Source: an uncultured Lachnospiraceae bacterium (GTDB taxonomy: Bacteria > Bacillota > Clostridia > Lachnospirales > Lachnospiraceae). From it: 45,911 nt of DNA. The notes below the pieces were generated by a model. It saw nothing but the letters and a program-made list of their open reading frames with translations, was not told where the DNA came from and did not search any database. The position numbers and the translations under genes are program-made. This document shows positions 16,813-24,475 of this stretch, one piece after another (position 1 is the first letter of the stretch; every line of letters begins with the position of its first letter). The stretch is taken from NCBI GenBank assembly GCA_902775485.1, contig CACYMJ010000013.1:1-45911 (forward strand), in the 5' to 3' direction.

Positions 16813-17889
16813 TTAATATGGCCATTGATGCAGATCGCTCTCGCGCAGCATCGTCACATTATACTCTTTACCCCCGAGCATTATCGAAGGGACCGCTGCC
16901 GTATTGGTGTACAGTTTTTCATTGACGTACTGGTATTTGTACGGTTCGTTCCCCGCAGCGAGTTTTCTGATGATGGACTCCACTCTGGGGCCGTGCAGCG
17001 GATTACATTCACCGATACAACTTATCTGTCCCGCGACAAGACTCGACACGGCCTTTTTGTTTACACCGTCAAACGAGACAACCATGATCTCTCCGTTTGT
17101 TATATCACTGCCGCATTTTCTGCCGCTCGCCTCGATCACCTCTATAACGCCCAAAGCTTCATTGTCATTTTCACAGTATACCACATTAACGTTGTCATAG
17201 TTACGCAGTATGTTAAACATCGATTCTTTTGCCTTACTTTTGGTAAAATCGCCCTCTTCATGCGCGACAACATCCCAGCCGTAAAGCTTTGCCATATGAT
17301 CAAATCCTTTTGTACGGCCGATCTGTGCCGTACTGCCGATCGTACCCTGTATATCCACGATATGGACATCTTCGGGAGCAACACCCTTTTTCCTGAAATA
17401 GTAGGACATCCACATACAGACTTTGCGCGCTTCAAGTTCAAAATCGGACCCGACCCAGCAGGTGAACAGATCATCGTCCGCCACGTTGACCTGTCTGTCA
17501 ACTATTATGACCGGTATACCCGCTTCTCTGGCCTCCATGAGGACCGTATCCCATCCGGTTTCCGTTACCGGGGCGAGAACTATATAATCGACATCCTGCT
17601 GTATGAACGACCTGATAGCGGTTATCTGGTTGGTCTGTTTCTGCTGCGCATCCTCAAAAATGAGGTCGTATCCGTTTTCTCTTGTAAATACGGACTTCAT
17701 GGATTCGGTATTGGCATTTCTCCAGTCCGATTCGGCTCCGAGCTGTGAGAATCCGATCGTAATAAGATCTTCTTCCTCAACTACGCGTTCAGCCTCCGTG
17801 CCTTTGGCGGGATAACAACCCGCCAAAAGGCAACAGAGGCTAACTACAAGAATTGTTTTAAGTGTTTTGATGTTTATGTTTCCGATCAT
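16813..17889 (-). CDS. Second sugar-binding lipoprotein of the arabinose operon (periplasmic-binding-protein family)
   Basis: Protein of 358 residues. The signal ends in LLAGC with the lipid-bearing cysteine at 25. The Peripla_BP_4/YtfQ-type body begins IGFSQLGAESDWRNANTESM and contains DYIVLAPVTETGWD and IIVDRQ. It is related to the first binding protein at 21789-22862 but clearly diverged: the Ala/Glu linker is absent and several cysteines are added (CWVGS, CMWMS, VVYCEND, IGECN). It overlaps the permease gene by four bases (ATGA) and precedes araB. Either it widens the sugar range of the same importer or it acts as a sugar sensor for a kinase. Confidence 0.85.
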   Translation of the reverse strand: MIGNINIKTLKTILVVSLCCLLAGCYPAKGTEAERVVEEEDLITIGFSQLGAESDWRNANTESMKSVFTRENGYDLIFEDAQQKQTNQITAIRSFIQQDVDYIVLAPVTETGWDTVLMEAREAGIPVIIVDRQVNVADDDLFTCWVGSDFELEARKVCMWMSYYFRKKGVAPEDVHIVDIQGTIGSTAQIGRTKGFDHMAKLYGWDVVAHEEGDFTKSKAKESMFNILRNYDNVNVVYCENDNEALGVIEVIEASGRKCGSDITNGEIMVVSFDGVNKKAVSSLVAGQISCIGECNPLHGPRVESIIRKLAAGNEPYKYQYVNEKLYTNTAAVPSIMLGGKEYNVTMLRESDLHQWPY

Positions 17890-18935
17890 GCCTGCTTCTT
17901 AAGAGACTTTTTCTTACGGGCAATGACAACGGACTGAACAACGAGGAACAGACAGAGCATTCCCGCAACAGTTATACCCGTCCACCATGCCTGATCGAAA
18001 CCGGCAGATGATACTATACTCTGGATCGTTGCAAGCGATAATACGCCGAACAGCGTTCCGATGATATTTCCCACACCACCGGTCAGCATCGTACCGCCGA
18101 TGATGGATGATGCAATGGCATTCATCTCGGCACCGGATGCATGAGATGCCGCTCCGGAACCTACATGGAGGAAATAAACATATCCGCCCAGTCCCGCAAG
18201 TATGCCACACATCAGATGTGCGAAGAACTTTGTCCTCTTGACGTTGATACCGAGCATCAGTGCACTTGTTCTGTTACCGCCTACCGCATAGAAAGCACGT
18301 CCCAGTTTTGTATATCTGAGTACAAAGAACAGTACCAGCACTGCAAGCAGAGCAACAAAAACTCCTACTTCTATCTTTGCCGGAACAAGATTGCCCTTTT
18401 TGTTAACGGTTCCCAGAAATGCGATCCTGATGGGCTCTTTCAGCTCATTGAAAGCCTTGTTCTCAACATTGAACGGGTTGGTGTGAACTATGGTTGTCAT
18501 ACCCCTGGCAAAGAACATACCTGCAAGTGATACGATAAACGGCTGAATGTCAAGGTAGGCTATAAGATACCCCTGTATAAGGCCGTATGCAAGACCTATG
18601 CCGAGTGCTATGAGCATTGAAACGAACACGCTGCCCGGTGTCAGGTTCTGCTCGGGATTGAGCACATTTCTGTCAAGATAGACCGCACAGCACATCGAAA
18701 CAAGTGCGGCAACACCGCCGACCGAGATATCTATGCTGCCGATGATCATTACAAGCGTAAGACCGCATGCCATAAGGATCAGAGCTGCATTTGCATTCAG
18801 GATGTTAAAGAATGTCTGGAGCTTTAAAAAGCCCTTCCCCTGAAACAGCATCGCACCGATATACATCGCAAAGAATACAACGATGGTGATCGTAAGAAGG
18901 ATGGTCGTATCAGAGATACTTCTCTTAGTCTTCAT
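17886..18935 (-). CDS. Sugar ABC transporter permease, YjfF type
   Basis: Protein of 349 residues with eight or more membrane helices, BPD_transp_2 family (ribose/galactofuranose/arabinose group). Diagnostic stretches are GLTLVMIIGSIDISVGG near residue 60, PFIVSLAGMFFARG near 130, and GRAFYAVGGNRTSALMLGI near 210. It forms the membrane pore with the next permease. It abuts the YtfT-type gene with no gap and overlaps the following binding-protein gene by four bases, so stoichiometric expression is likely. Confidence 0.9.
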   Translation of the reverse strand: MKTKRSISDTTILLTITIVVFFAMYIGAMLFQGKGFLKLQTFFNILNANAALILMACGLTLVMIIGSIDISVGGVAALVSMCCAVYLDRNVLNPEQNLTPGSVFVSMLIALGIGLAYGLIQGYLIAYLDIQPFIVSLAGMFFARGMTTIVHTNPFNVENKAFNELKEPIRIAFLGTVNKKGNLVPAKIEVGVFVALLAVLVLFFVLRYTKLGRAFYAVGGNRTSALMLGINVKRTKFFAHLMCGILAGLGGYVYFLHVGSGAASHASGAEMNAIASSIIGGTMLTGGVGNIIGTLFGVLSLATIQSIVSSAGFDQAWWTGITVAGMLCLFLVVQSVVIARKKKSLKKQA

Positions 18936-20018
18936 TTATGCCACCCCCTTTTTACCGGTGAGCTTTTTGAACTTGGAACCGATCCACTCTCTCACCGTAG
19001 GAGCCGAGAAAACAACGAGCACGATGACGACTACGGCCTTGTATGCCGACAGTGCATCCGAGCTGACCTTAAACTTATAAAGCGTGGTCGTAAGGAACTG
19101 GATAACGTAAGCACCTATGATCGATGCCCACATATTGAACTTACCGCCGCCGAGAGGGTTGCCTCCAAGTGCTACGGCAAGGATCGCATCCATTTCTATA
19201 TCCTTGGCGATTACCGAGTAGTTTATGGTTGAAAGCCTGGATGTCTTGATAAGTGCCGCAACAGCCACACAGAGGCCGAGGATCACAAACGAGATGAACT
19301 TTACAAGCTCGGGATTTAATCCGTTAAGTCTGGAAGAACTCGGATTGATACCGACTGCCTGCGTATAAAGTCCCAGTGTTGTGAACTTGAGCACAAGGAA
19401 TATCACGATTATGCATATAGCCGCTATAAATACCGGAGCCGGAACGGGGATCCCGGGAATAAATCCTCCGAAATACGCGTATTTGGGATCCGGAACTATA
19501 GGAAGTTCGTTGTTGTTTATCCATGCCGCGATCGAACGTCCGGCAGTGAACAGTATCAGTGTGGCAACCATCGGCTGTATCTTGAAATATGCCACAAGCA
19601 CACCGTTAAACGCTCCGCAGATCATTCCTACTATACATGCTACGAGGAATCCGACAATGATCGGAGCCTGGAGCTGATCCGGACGCGAATTGGCTCCGCA
19701 CAGTACTCTCAAAAGAGCCGATCCGCATATGGCTATCGTCGCTCCGACGGAAATATCCTGTCCGCCTGATGCCGCCGTTACGAGCGTCATTCCTATCGCA
19801 AGTATCGCAAGCTCCGAGCCGTAATCGAGTATCGTTATAAGATATCCCGACAGAACCGGGTTCCCCGCGGAATTTGTCTTCGGCGTGATCACGAAGAATG
19901 AAGGATCAAATATAAGATTGAAAATGATCAGAAGCAGCAATGCTGCAAGCGGTATAACGATCTGGCTGCGCAGTAACCTTGATAAGACCCCGGAGCCTGA
20001 TTTGCTGTTATTATTCAT
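18936..20018 (-). CDS. Sugar ABC transporter permease, YtfT type
   Basis: About 360 residues, chosen from the ATG at 20018 because GGAGGTG lies directly upstream; a TTG six codons earlier would sit within the ribosome site itself. It has multiple membrane helices and the BPD_transp_2 signatures AIGMTLVTAASGGQDISVGA and GLYTQAVGINPSSSRLNGL. It is the partner permease of the YjfF-type protein. It overlaps the ATPase gene by eight bases. Confidence 0.9.
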   Translation of the reverse strand: MNNNSKSGSGVLSRLLRSQIVIPLAALLLLIIFNLIFDPSFFVITPKTNSAGNPVLSGYLITILDYGSELAILAIGMTLVTAASGGQDISVGATIAICGSALLRVLCGANSRPDQLQAPIIVGFLVACIVGMICGAFNGVLVAYFKIQPMVATLILFTAGRSIAAWINNNELPIVPDPKYAYFGGFIPGIPVPAPVFIAAICIIVIFLVLKFTTLGLYTQAVGINPSSSRLNGLNPELVKFISFVILGLCVAVAALIKTSRLSTINYSVIAKDIEMDAILAVALGGNPLGGGKFNMWASIIGAYVIQFLTTTLYKFKVSSDALSAYKAVVVIVLVVFSAPTVREWIGSKFKKLTGKKGVA

Positions 20019-21528
20019 TTTTTTCACCTCCGGCAATCGTACTCATTATCTTGTTCTGGTTAAGATCGTCTCCGGTCAGTTCTCCGACAACGTGTCTGTC
20101 TCTCATGACGATAAGTCTCGAACATGTCCTGAGCATCTCATCCGTCTCGGATGATATAAATGTCACGGCCATTCCTTCACTTGCAAGCTTTAACACAAGT
20201 TTCTGGATATCAACCTTTGTTCCGACATCGATACCTCTTGTAGGTTCATCAAGTATCAGATAATCGGGATGTGTCAGAAGCCATCTGGCAAGAATGACCT
20301 TCTGCTGGTTACCTCCCGAAAGTGACTTGATCGGTGTATCAGCCGATGCTGTCTTGATATCGAGAAGCTTTATGTACTCATCGGCAAACTTGTATGCTTC
20401 AGCCTTACTGAACGGATGAAGAGCACCCTTTAATACCTGATATGCGAGTACAATATTGTCTCTGACCGAAAGGTCGCCGACTATACCGTCAACCTTACGG
20501 TCTTCGGGAAGATAAGCGATACCTTTCTTCATTGCATCTATCGGTTTCGAGATCTTGACCTGTTTTCCATCCTTTGTCTTCTCTCCGGAAAGGTTTCTGT
20601 CAGCTCCGAATATCGCACGTACGCACTCGCTTCGTCCCGAACCTAAAAGTCCGGTAAAACCGTTAACCTCACCCTTGTTAATATGGAAATCGAAAGGATG
20701 CACCGCTTCCGTACTCGACAGATTCTTTGCGGTAAATACAGGCGTCTCGCCTTCTTTCTTCTCATATGTTGCATTCTCGCTCTTGATGTCGGACATATCA
20801 TCAAGTTCCTTACCGAGCATCTTGGAGACGAGCTGAACTCTCGGAAGATCTTTGATCTCGTACTCACCTACCAGCTGTCCGTCACGAAGTACCGTGATCT
20901 TGTCGCAGACTTCGTAAACCTGATCAAGGAAGTGTGTAACAAATATTATTCCTACACCCTTTGCCTTGAGGTCTCTCATGAGCTTGAACAGCTTCTCAAC
21001 CTCCTGCTCGTCAAGAGAGGAAGTGGGCTCATCAAGTATGAGTACCTTACAGTCCATATCAACGGCACGCGCTATGGCAACCATCTGCTGAACCGCGATA
21101 GAACAGCTTGCAAGCTGCTGTGTCGGCTTTGCGGGGATCGTAAGTTCGTTAAGGATCGCCCCTGCAGCCTCATTCATCTTCTTCCAGTTCTGAATACTGC
21201 CCTTCTGTCTTCCGATAAACATGTTCTCAGCCACCGAAAGATTAGGACATAAAGTTATTTCCTGATAAACAGTACTGATACCCTGGTTCTGAGCATCCTG
21301 CGGCGATTTGATCGTTACAGGTTCCAGATTTTCACCAAGGAAAATATCCCCGCCGTCTTTGGGATAGACCCCGGTCAGCACCTTGATAAGTGTTGATTTT
21401 CCGGCTCCGTTCTCCCCCATAAGTGCGTGAATCTCGCCTTTGCAAAGTGTAAAATCCACATTCTGCAAAGCGCGTACTCCCGGGAATACCTTATCTATAC
21501 CACGCATTTTAAGTACTTCATTTCCCAT
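20011..21528 (-). CDS. Sugar ABC transporter ATPase with two nucleotide domains, YtfR/XylG type
   Basis: About 505 residues from the ATG at 21528. The GGAGGTG ribosome site is 12 bases upstream, a little far. An upstream TTG at 21549 would overlap that site, so I rejected it. The first ATPase domain has GENGAGKST (38-46) and VLILDEPTSSLD; its signature is degenerate (ASCSIAVQQ). The second has a reduced Walker A (GLLGSGRSE), an intact LSGGNQQKV signature, and YLILDEPTRGID. This is the normal asymmetric layout for ribose/arabinose/galactofuranose importers. It powers the two permeases encoded downstream. A strong terminator-like hairpin separates it from the binding-protein gene. Confidence 0.93.
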   Translation of the reverse strand: MGNEVLKMRGIDKVFPGVRALQNVDFTLCKGEIHALMGENGAGKSTLIKVLTGVYPKDGGDIFLGENLEPVTIKSPQDAQNQGISTVYQEITLCPNLSVAENMFIGRQKGSIQNWKKMNEAAGAILNELTIPAKPTQQLASCSIAVQQMVAIARAVDMDCKVLILDEPTSSLDEQEVEKLFKLMRDLKAKGVGIIFVTHFLDQVYEVCDKITVLRDGQLVGEYEIKDLPRVQLVSKMLGKELDDMSDIKSENATYEKKEGETPVFTAKNLSSTEAVHPFDFHINKGEVNGFTGLLGSGRSECVRAIFGADRNLSGEKTKDGKQVKISKPIDAMKKGIAYLPEDRKVDGIVGDLSVRDNIVLAYQVLKGALHPFSKAEAYKFADEYIKLLDIKTASADTPIKSLSGGNQQKVILARWLLTHPDYLILDEPTRGIDVGTKVDIQKLVLKLASEGMAVTFISSETDEMLRTCSRLIVMRDRHVVGELTGDDLNQNKIMSTIAGGEKNE

Positions 21529-21559
21529 AATGAGTGGATTCACCTCCAAATCCGTTAGT

Positions 21560-21766
21560 TCAAAAAAAAGGCGCGAGCTGCGTAATTATTATGTACGCTG
21601 TCGCGCCCTTTTTCATTGATCTGTTTCCAGATAACAGATTGCTCCGTTTCTTCGAAACTCTCGCAATCCTGAAGCTATTCGGAAAATTGTCTGCTTCGCA
21701 GATTTTCCTCATACCTTCCTGTTTCCCGAATACGAGCACCTCCTCGCATATATGCGGTCGGTGCTC
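21560..21766 (-). repeat. Highly structured intercistronic element with five successive hairpins
   Basis: Within the 260-base gap between binding protein and ATPase I find consecutive inverted repeats: 21734-21766 (GAGCACC/GGTGCTC around the palindrome CGCATATATGCG), 21681-21708 (GGAAAA/TTTTCC with TCTG/CAGA inside), 21637-21668 (GATTGC/GCAATC with GTTTC/GAAAC inside), 21621-21637 (CTGTT/AACAG), and the terminator at 21570-21607. A 50-codon minus-strand frame runs through it (21560-21712), but the hairpins explain the sequence better than coding does. It resembles a dispersed structured repeat or an mRNA-stabilising element. Confidence 0.6.
21570..21607 (-). terminator. Strong intercistronic terminator between binding protein and ATPase
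   Basis: Outer arms TCGCGCC (21601-21607) and GGCGCGA (21570-21576) plus inner arms TACGC (21594-21598) and GCGTA (21580-21584) fold into one long hairpin. It is followed on the minus strand by eight T. Partial termination here would give more binding protein than ATPase and permease, as is common for such importers. Confidence 0.8.
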
Positions 21767-21788
21767 ACATCCGTTAAACTTATCTTAA

Positions 21789-22862
21789 TTAGATTCCGTA
21801 GTTCTCTACATCGTCAGCTGTGATCGTTGTAGCGTCGAATCCCTTCTCGTTCATGACGATAGTCTTTTCAGCGGGCTCGTTACCTGCCTGAAGCTCGTCG
21901 ATAACCTTAAGAATGTACTCTGACTGGAAAGGATTGCACTGTCCGTCATAGTTCCAGTTCTGGTCAAGGAGTTCCTGAAGTGCCCACTTGTTGCAGTCGA
22001 AGCCCATTACGATGACGTCTTTGCCAACACCGTGTGAGATGTTTGCTGCATCAAGAGCTGCAACAGCACCCTTAGCCATATCGTCGTTCTCAGCATAGAT
22101 TACGTTGAACTTCTCGCCTGAGTCGATAACTGACTGAACGATCTGCTGTGCCTTTTCTGCGTTCCACTCAGCTGTCTGCTGTGTAACGATCTTCCACTTG
22201 TCGCCGTCTGAAGCAACCTTGCTGTCAAGAGCGCCTGAACGACCCTTCTGAGCTGCTGAACCCATAACACCCTGGATGTGGATTACGTTGTACTCGTCAA
22301 GGTTCTGGCCTTCAAGCCATGCAACTGCTGTCTCACCTTCCTTGTCCATATCGGAAACGATTGAAGCGCTGTAAAGTGAAGGATCAGCATCGATAGTTCT
22401 GTCGAAAAGGATTACATGGATACCAGCATCCTGTGCATCCTTAAGAACTGAATCCCAACCTGCTGTATCAGCTGCTGAGAGAAGGAGGTAGTCAACACCG
22501 TCCTGGATGAACTTCTGAGCTGCTGTGATCTGCTCGTCGTTCTTTAAGCTGTAAGCGAATGAAGCATCAAATCCGTTCTCTTCCGAGAAAGCTGCCTTGA
22601 GGTCCTTGTCGTTAGCTGTTCTGTAACCGGACTCGTTAGGGTCATTGTTGATGATACCAACTTTGATGAGTTCGCCTGATGCTGCAGGAGCTGCTTCCTC
22701 TTCTGCGGGAGCTTCCTCTTCTGCAGGAGCTGCCTCTTCTGTTGCTGCGGGCTCTGCTGCAGGTGCTGCAGGCTCAGCGGGTGCTGTAGCTGCTGCTCCG
22801 CCGCAAGCTGTAAGTGCAACCATTGCTGCTGCCATAATAGCTGCTAAAACTTTCTTTTTCAT
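21789..22862 (-). CDS. Sugar-binding lipoprotein of the YtfQ-like ABC importer, first gene of the operon
   Basis: Protein of 357 residues. The signal ends in ALTAC with the lipid-bearing cysteine at 20. A low-complexity Ala/Glu/Pro tether (about 21-62) holds the binding domain away from the membrane. The domain begins LIKVGIINNDPNESGYRTAND and contains DYLLLSAADTAGWD, ILFDRTI and NVIYAENDDMAKGA, typical of Peripla_BP_4 galactofuranose/arabinose binders. It delivers sugar to the permeases encoded downstream. The association with araBD points to L-arabinose. The ATG follows a GGGAGG ribosome site. Direct repeats beyond the terminator upstream are candidate activator sites. Confidence 0.92.
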   Translation of the reverse strand: MKKKVLAAIMAAAMVALTACGGAAATAPAEPAAPAAEPAATEEAAPAEEEAPAEEEAAPAASGELIKVGIINNDPNESGYRTANDKDLKAAFSEENGFDASFAYSLKNDEQITAAQKFIQDGVDYLLLSAADTAGWDSVLKDAQDAGIHVILFDRTIDADPSLYSASIVSDMDKEGETAVAWLEGQNLDEYNVIHIQGVMGSAAQKGRSGALDSKVASDGDKWKIVTQQTAEWNAEKAQQIVQSVIDSGEKFNVIYAENDDMAKGAVAALDAANISHGVGKDVIVMGFDCNKWALQELLDQNWNYDGQCNPFQSEYILKVIDELQAGNEPAEKTIVMNEKGFDATTITADDVENYGI

Positions 22863-22948
22863 TTTTTATCCTCCCTGGAATAAAATTTTCTGGATCAAAG
22901 GCCTATCCTTTGTCCGACGATACAATAATAATAACCGGGAAGAAAAAA

Positions 22949-22976
22949 AACCATGAACATAAATACGTCCATGGTT
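22949..22976 (-). terminator. Terminator after the sensor kinase gene
   Basis: AACCATG (22949-22955 by complement) and CATGGTT (22970-22976) form a 7-bp stem extended by three pairs including one wobble. A run of T follows on the minus strand (22948 downward). It separates the regulator-kinase unit from the sugar operon. Confidence 0.75.
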
Positions 22977-23038
22977 GATTATTTTACTGACCGGTCATCT
23001 CCGGGTTGATTTTTTTATCCGGGAAGTTGATTTTTTTA
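22975..23038. repeat. Three TTGATTwTTTTA direct repeats between the kinase and the sugar operon
   Basis: Copies lie at 22975-22986 (TTGATTATTTTA), 23006-23017 and 23027-23038 (both TTGATTTTTTTA), at spacings of 31 and 21 bases, close to whole helical turns. CCGGG precedes the second and third copies. The last copy overlaps the kinase stop codon. Position upstream of the sugar operon and next to an AraC-type regulator suggests binding sites. They are 110-180 bases from the first gene, with the kinase terminator in between, so the fit is only moderate. Confidence 0.45.
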
Positions 23039-24475
23039 CATCTGCGCCGGCAACAATATATTGCATGTGCTTCCCTCGTTATATACACTATCTAGTGTGA
23101 TCCCGTATTTATCGCCGAATTTGAGCCTTATTCTCTCGTTGACATTGTACAGTCCGTATATGGCATTATCAAAGTGCGCACCGCCCTCAAGTCCGGCGCG
23201 GACCTCATTTAGTCTTTCGGGTGTCATTCCGATACCGTTGTCGGTCACGCTTATGACAACATCATCCTGGCTTCGCTGTCCCCGTATGATGATCTTACCT
23301 CCGCCCCTCTTGTTCTTGATCCCGTGATAAAGCGCGTTCTCAACGAGCGGCTGAATGGTTATCTTCGGTATTGTGCATTCCCCGAACTCATCGGGAACAT
23401 CGATCTCATATTCAAGTATATCCTGGTACCGGAACTGCTGGATCTCCAGATAGCTCTTCGCATGAACGAGTTCCTCGCGTATGGTTATGATGTCACGGCC
23501 TCTTGACAGGGATGTTCTGAAAAATGCGGAGATGCTCTTTACCATCTCAACAACCCTCTTCTGATCTCCCCCTTCCGCCAGCCATATGATGGTATCAAGC
23601 GTGTTGTACAGAAAATGAGGATTTATCTGTGACTGCAGAAGTTCAAGCTCAGCCTCCCTTATCCTTATCTGCTCCTTGGTTATCTGCGAGAGGAGTTCAT
23701 TGATCTTTTCGATCATCTGATTCATGGATTCGGACAAAAGACCTACCTCATCGTTTGAAGTATTCACGCTTCTGGCGCCCAGATCGCCCTTTGCCACGCG
23801 GTCGGTAACATCAACAAGGTCAGTGATCGGCTTCGTAAAGCTCTTGGGCAGATAGATTGAAAAAAATACCACCATGATTGTCAGTATCGCAAATGCCGCC
23901 AGGCTTCCCGTCATGGCCTGCCGGTAAAACCGGTCCATCTCGGCCTTTTCGTTCTGCATGTCTCTTATCTCATAGAATACATACTTGAATATTTCTTCCT
24001 TTATCAGACTTGTTACTATCTGAACATCGTTTTCCCATATCTCCATATTAGCGTCGTATTCAGCCTCTGCCTCGAGATTTTTTTCTATCCTCTTCTCGTA
24101 TTTGCGCAGATTTTCCAGATACTTCCTGACGCTTCTTAGACGACCGAGGTTCTCGCCTTCCTCCGTTATTTCCATAAGACCGTCGACGATCTTGTCGGCA
24201 TCTTCTATCATTTCATCGAGCGAGGACTCCTCCATCGTCTTGTTTCCGACAATTACAAGGTACGTCTCGTAATCGAAATCTTTTTTAAAATCGAGGGAAA
24301 AATCTCCGGCAAGAACTGCCGATCCGATCATCTCACTGTATTTTTGCGAGGATCGCTGCATCATGTAGAAATATACTATAAGAAGAAGAACGAGAGGAAT
24401 TACAAGAAGAAGATACGATATACGTATCTTCGTCGACAGAGATGTATTGTCAAAATACTCCCGTATCTTCTTCAT
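23036..24475 (-). CDS. YesM-type sensor histidine kinase
   Basis: Protein of 479 residues. TM1 is at about 20-38, an extracellular helical sensor region at about 40-185, TM2 at about 188-209, and a HAMP linker at about 210-262. The His_kinase domain has QSQINPHFLYN with the phospho-accepting H287. The ATPase domain has NALYHGIKN, DNGIGM and GLYNVNERI. The four-helix-like sensor with short periplasmic-type helices could contact a sugar-bound binding protein. It overlaps the response-regulator gene by four bases. It probably controls the adjacent arabinose-type operon, by position. Confidence 0.92.
   Translation of the reverse strand: MKKIREYFDNTSLSTKIRISYLLLVIPLVLLLIVYFYMMQRSSQKYSEMIGSAVLAGDFSLDFKKDFDYETYLVIVGNKTMEESSLDEMIEDADKIVDGLMEITEEGENLGRLRSVRKYLENLRKYEKRIEKNLEAEAEYDANMEIWENDVQIVTSLIKEEIFKYVFYEIRDMQNEKAEMDRFYRQAMTGSLAAFAILTIMVVFFSIYLPKSFTKPITDLVDVTDRVAKGDLGARSVNTSNDEVGLLSESMNQMIEKINELLSQITKEQIRIREAELELLQSQINPHFLYNTLDTIIWLAEGGDQKRVVEMVKSISAFFRTSLSRGRDIITIREELVHAKSYLEIQQFRYQDILEYEIDVPDEFGECTIPKITIQPLVENALYHGIKNKRGGGKIIIRGQRSQDDVVISVTDNGIGMTPERLNEVRAGLEGGAHFDNAIYGLYNVNERIRLKFGDKYGITLDSVYNEGSTCNILLPAQM

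Noticed and set aside
20019-20036. TTG start adding six residues to the YtfT-type permease
   Set aside because: It would place the start inside the GGAGGTG ribosome site of the ATG at 20018.
21560-21712. 50-codon minus-strand ORF in the structured gap
   Set aside because: It runs through four hairpins and into the terminator T run; the sequence is explained by structure. The ribosome site is poorly spaced. It is mentioned only as a property of the repeat.
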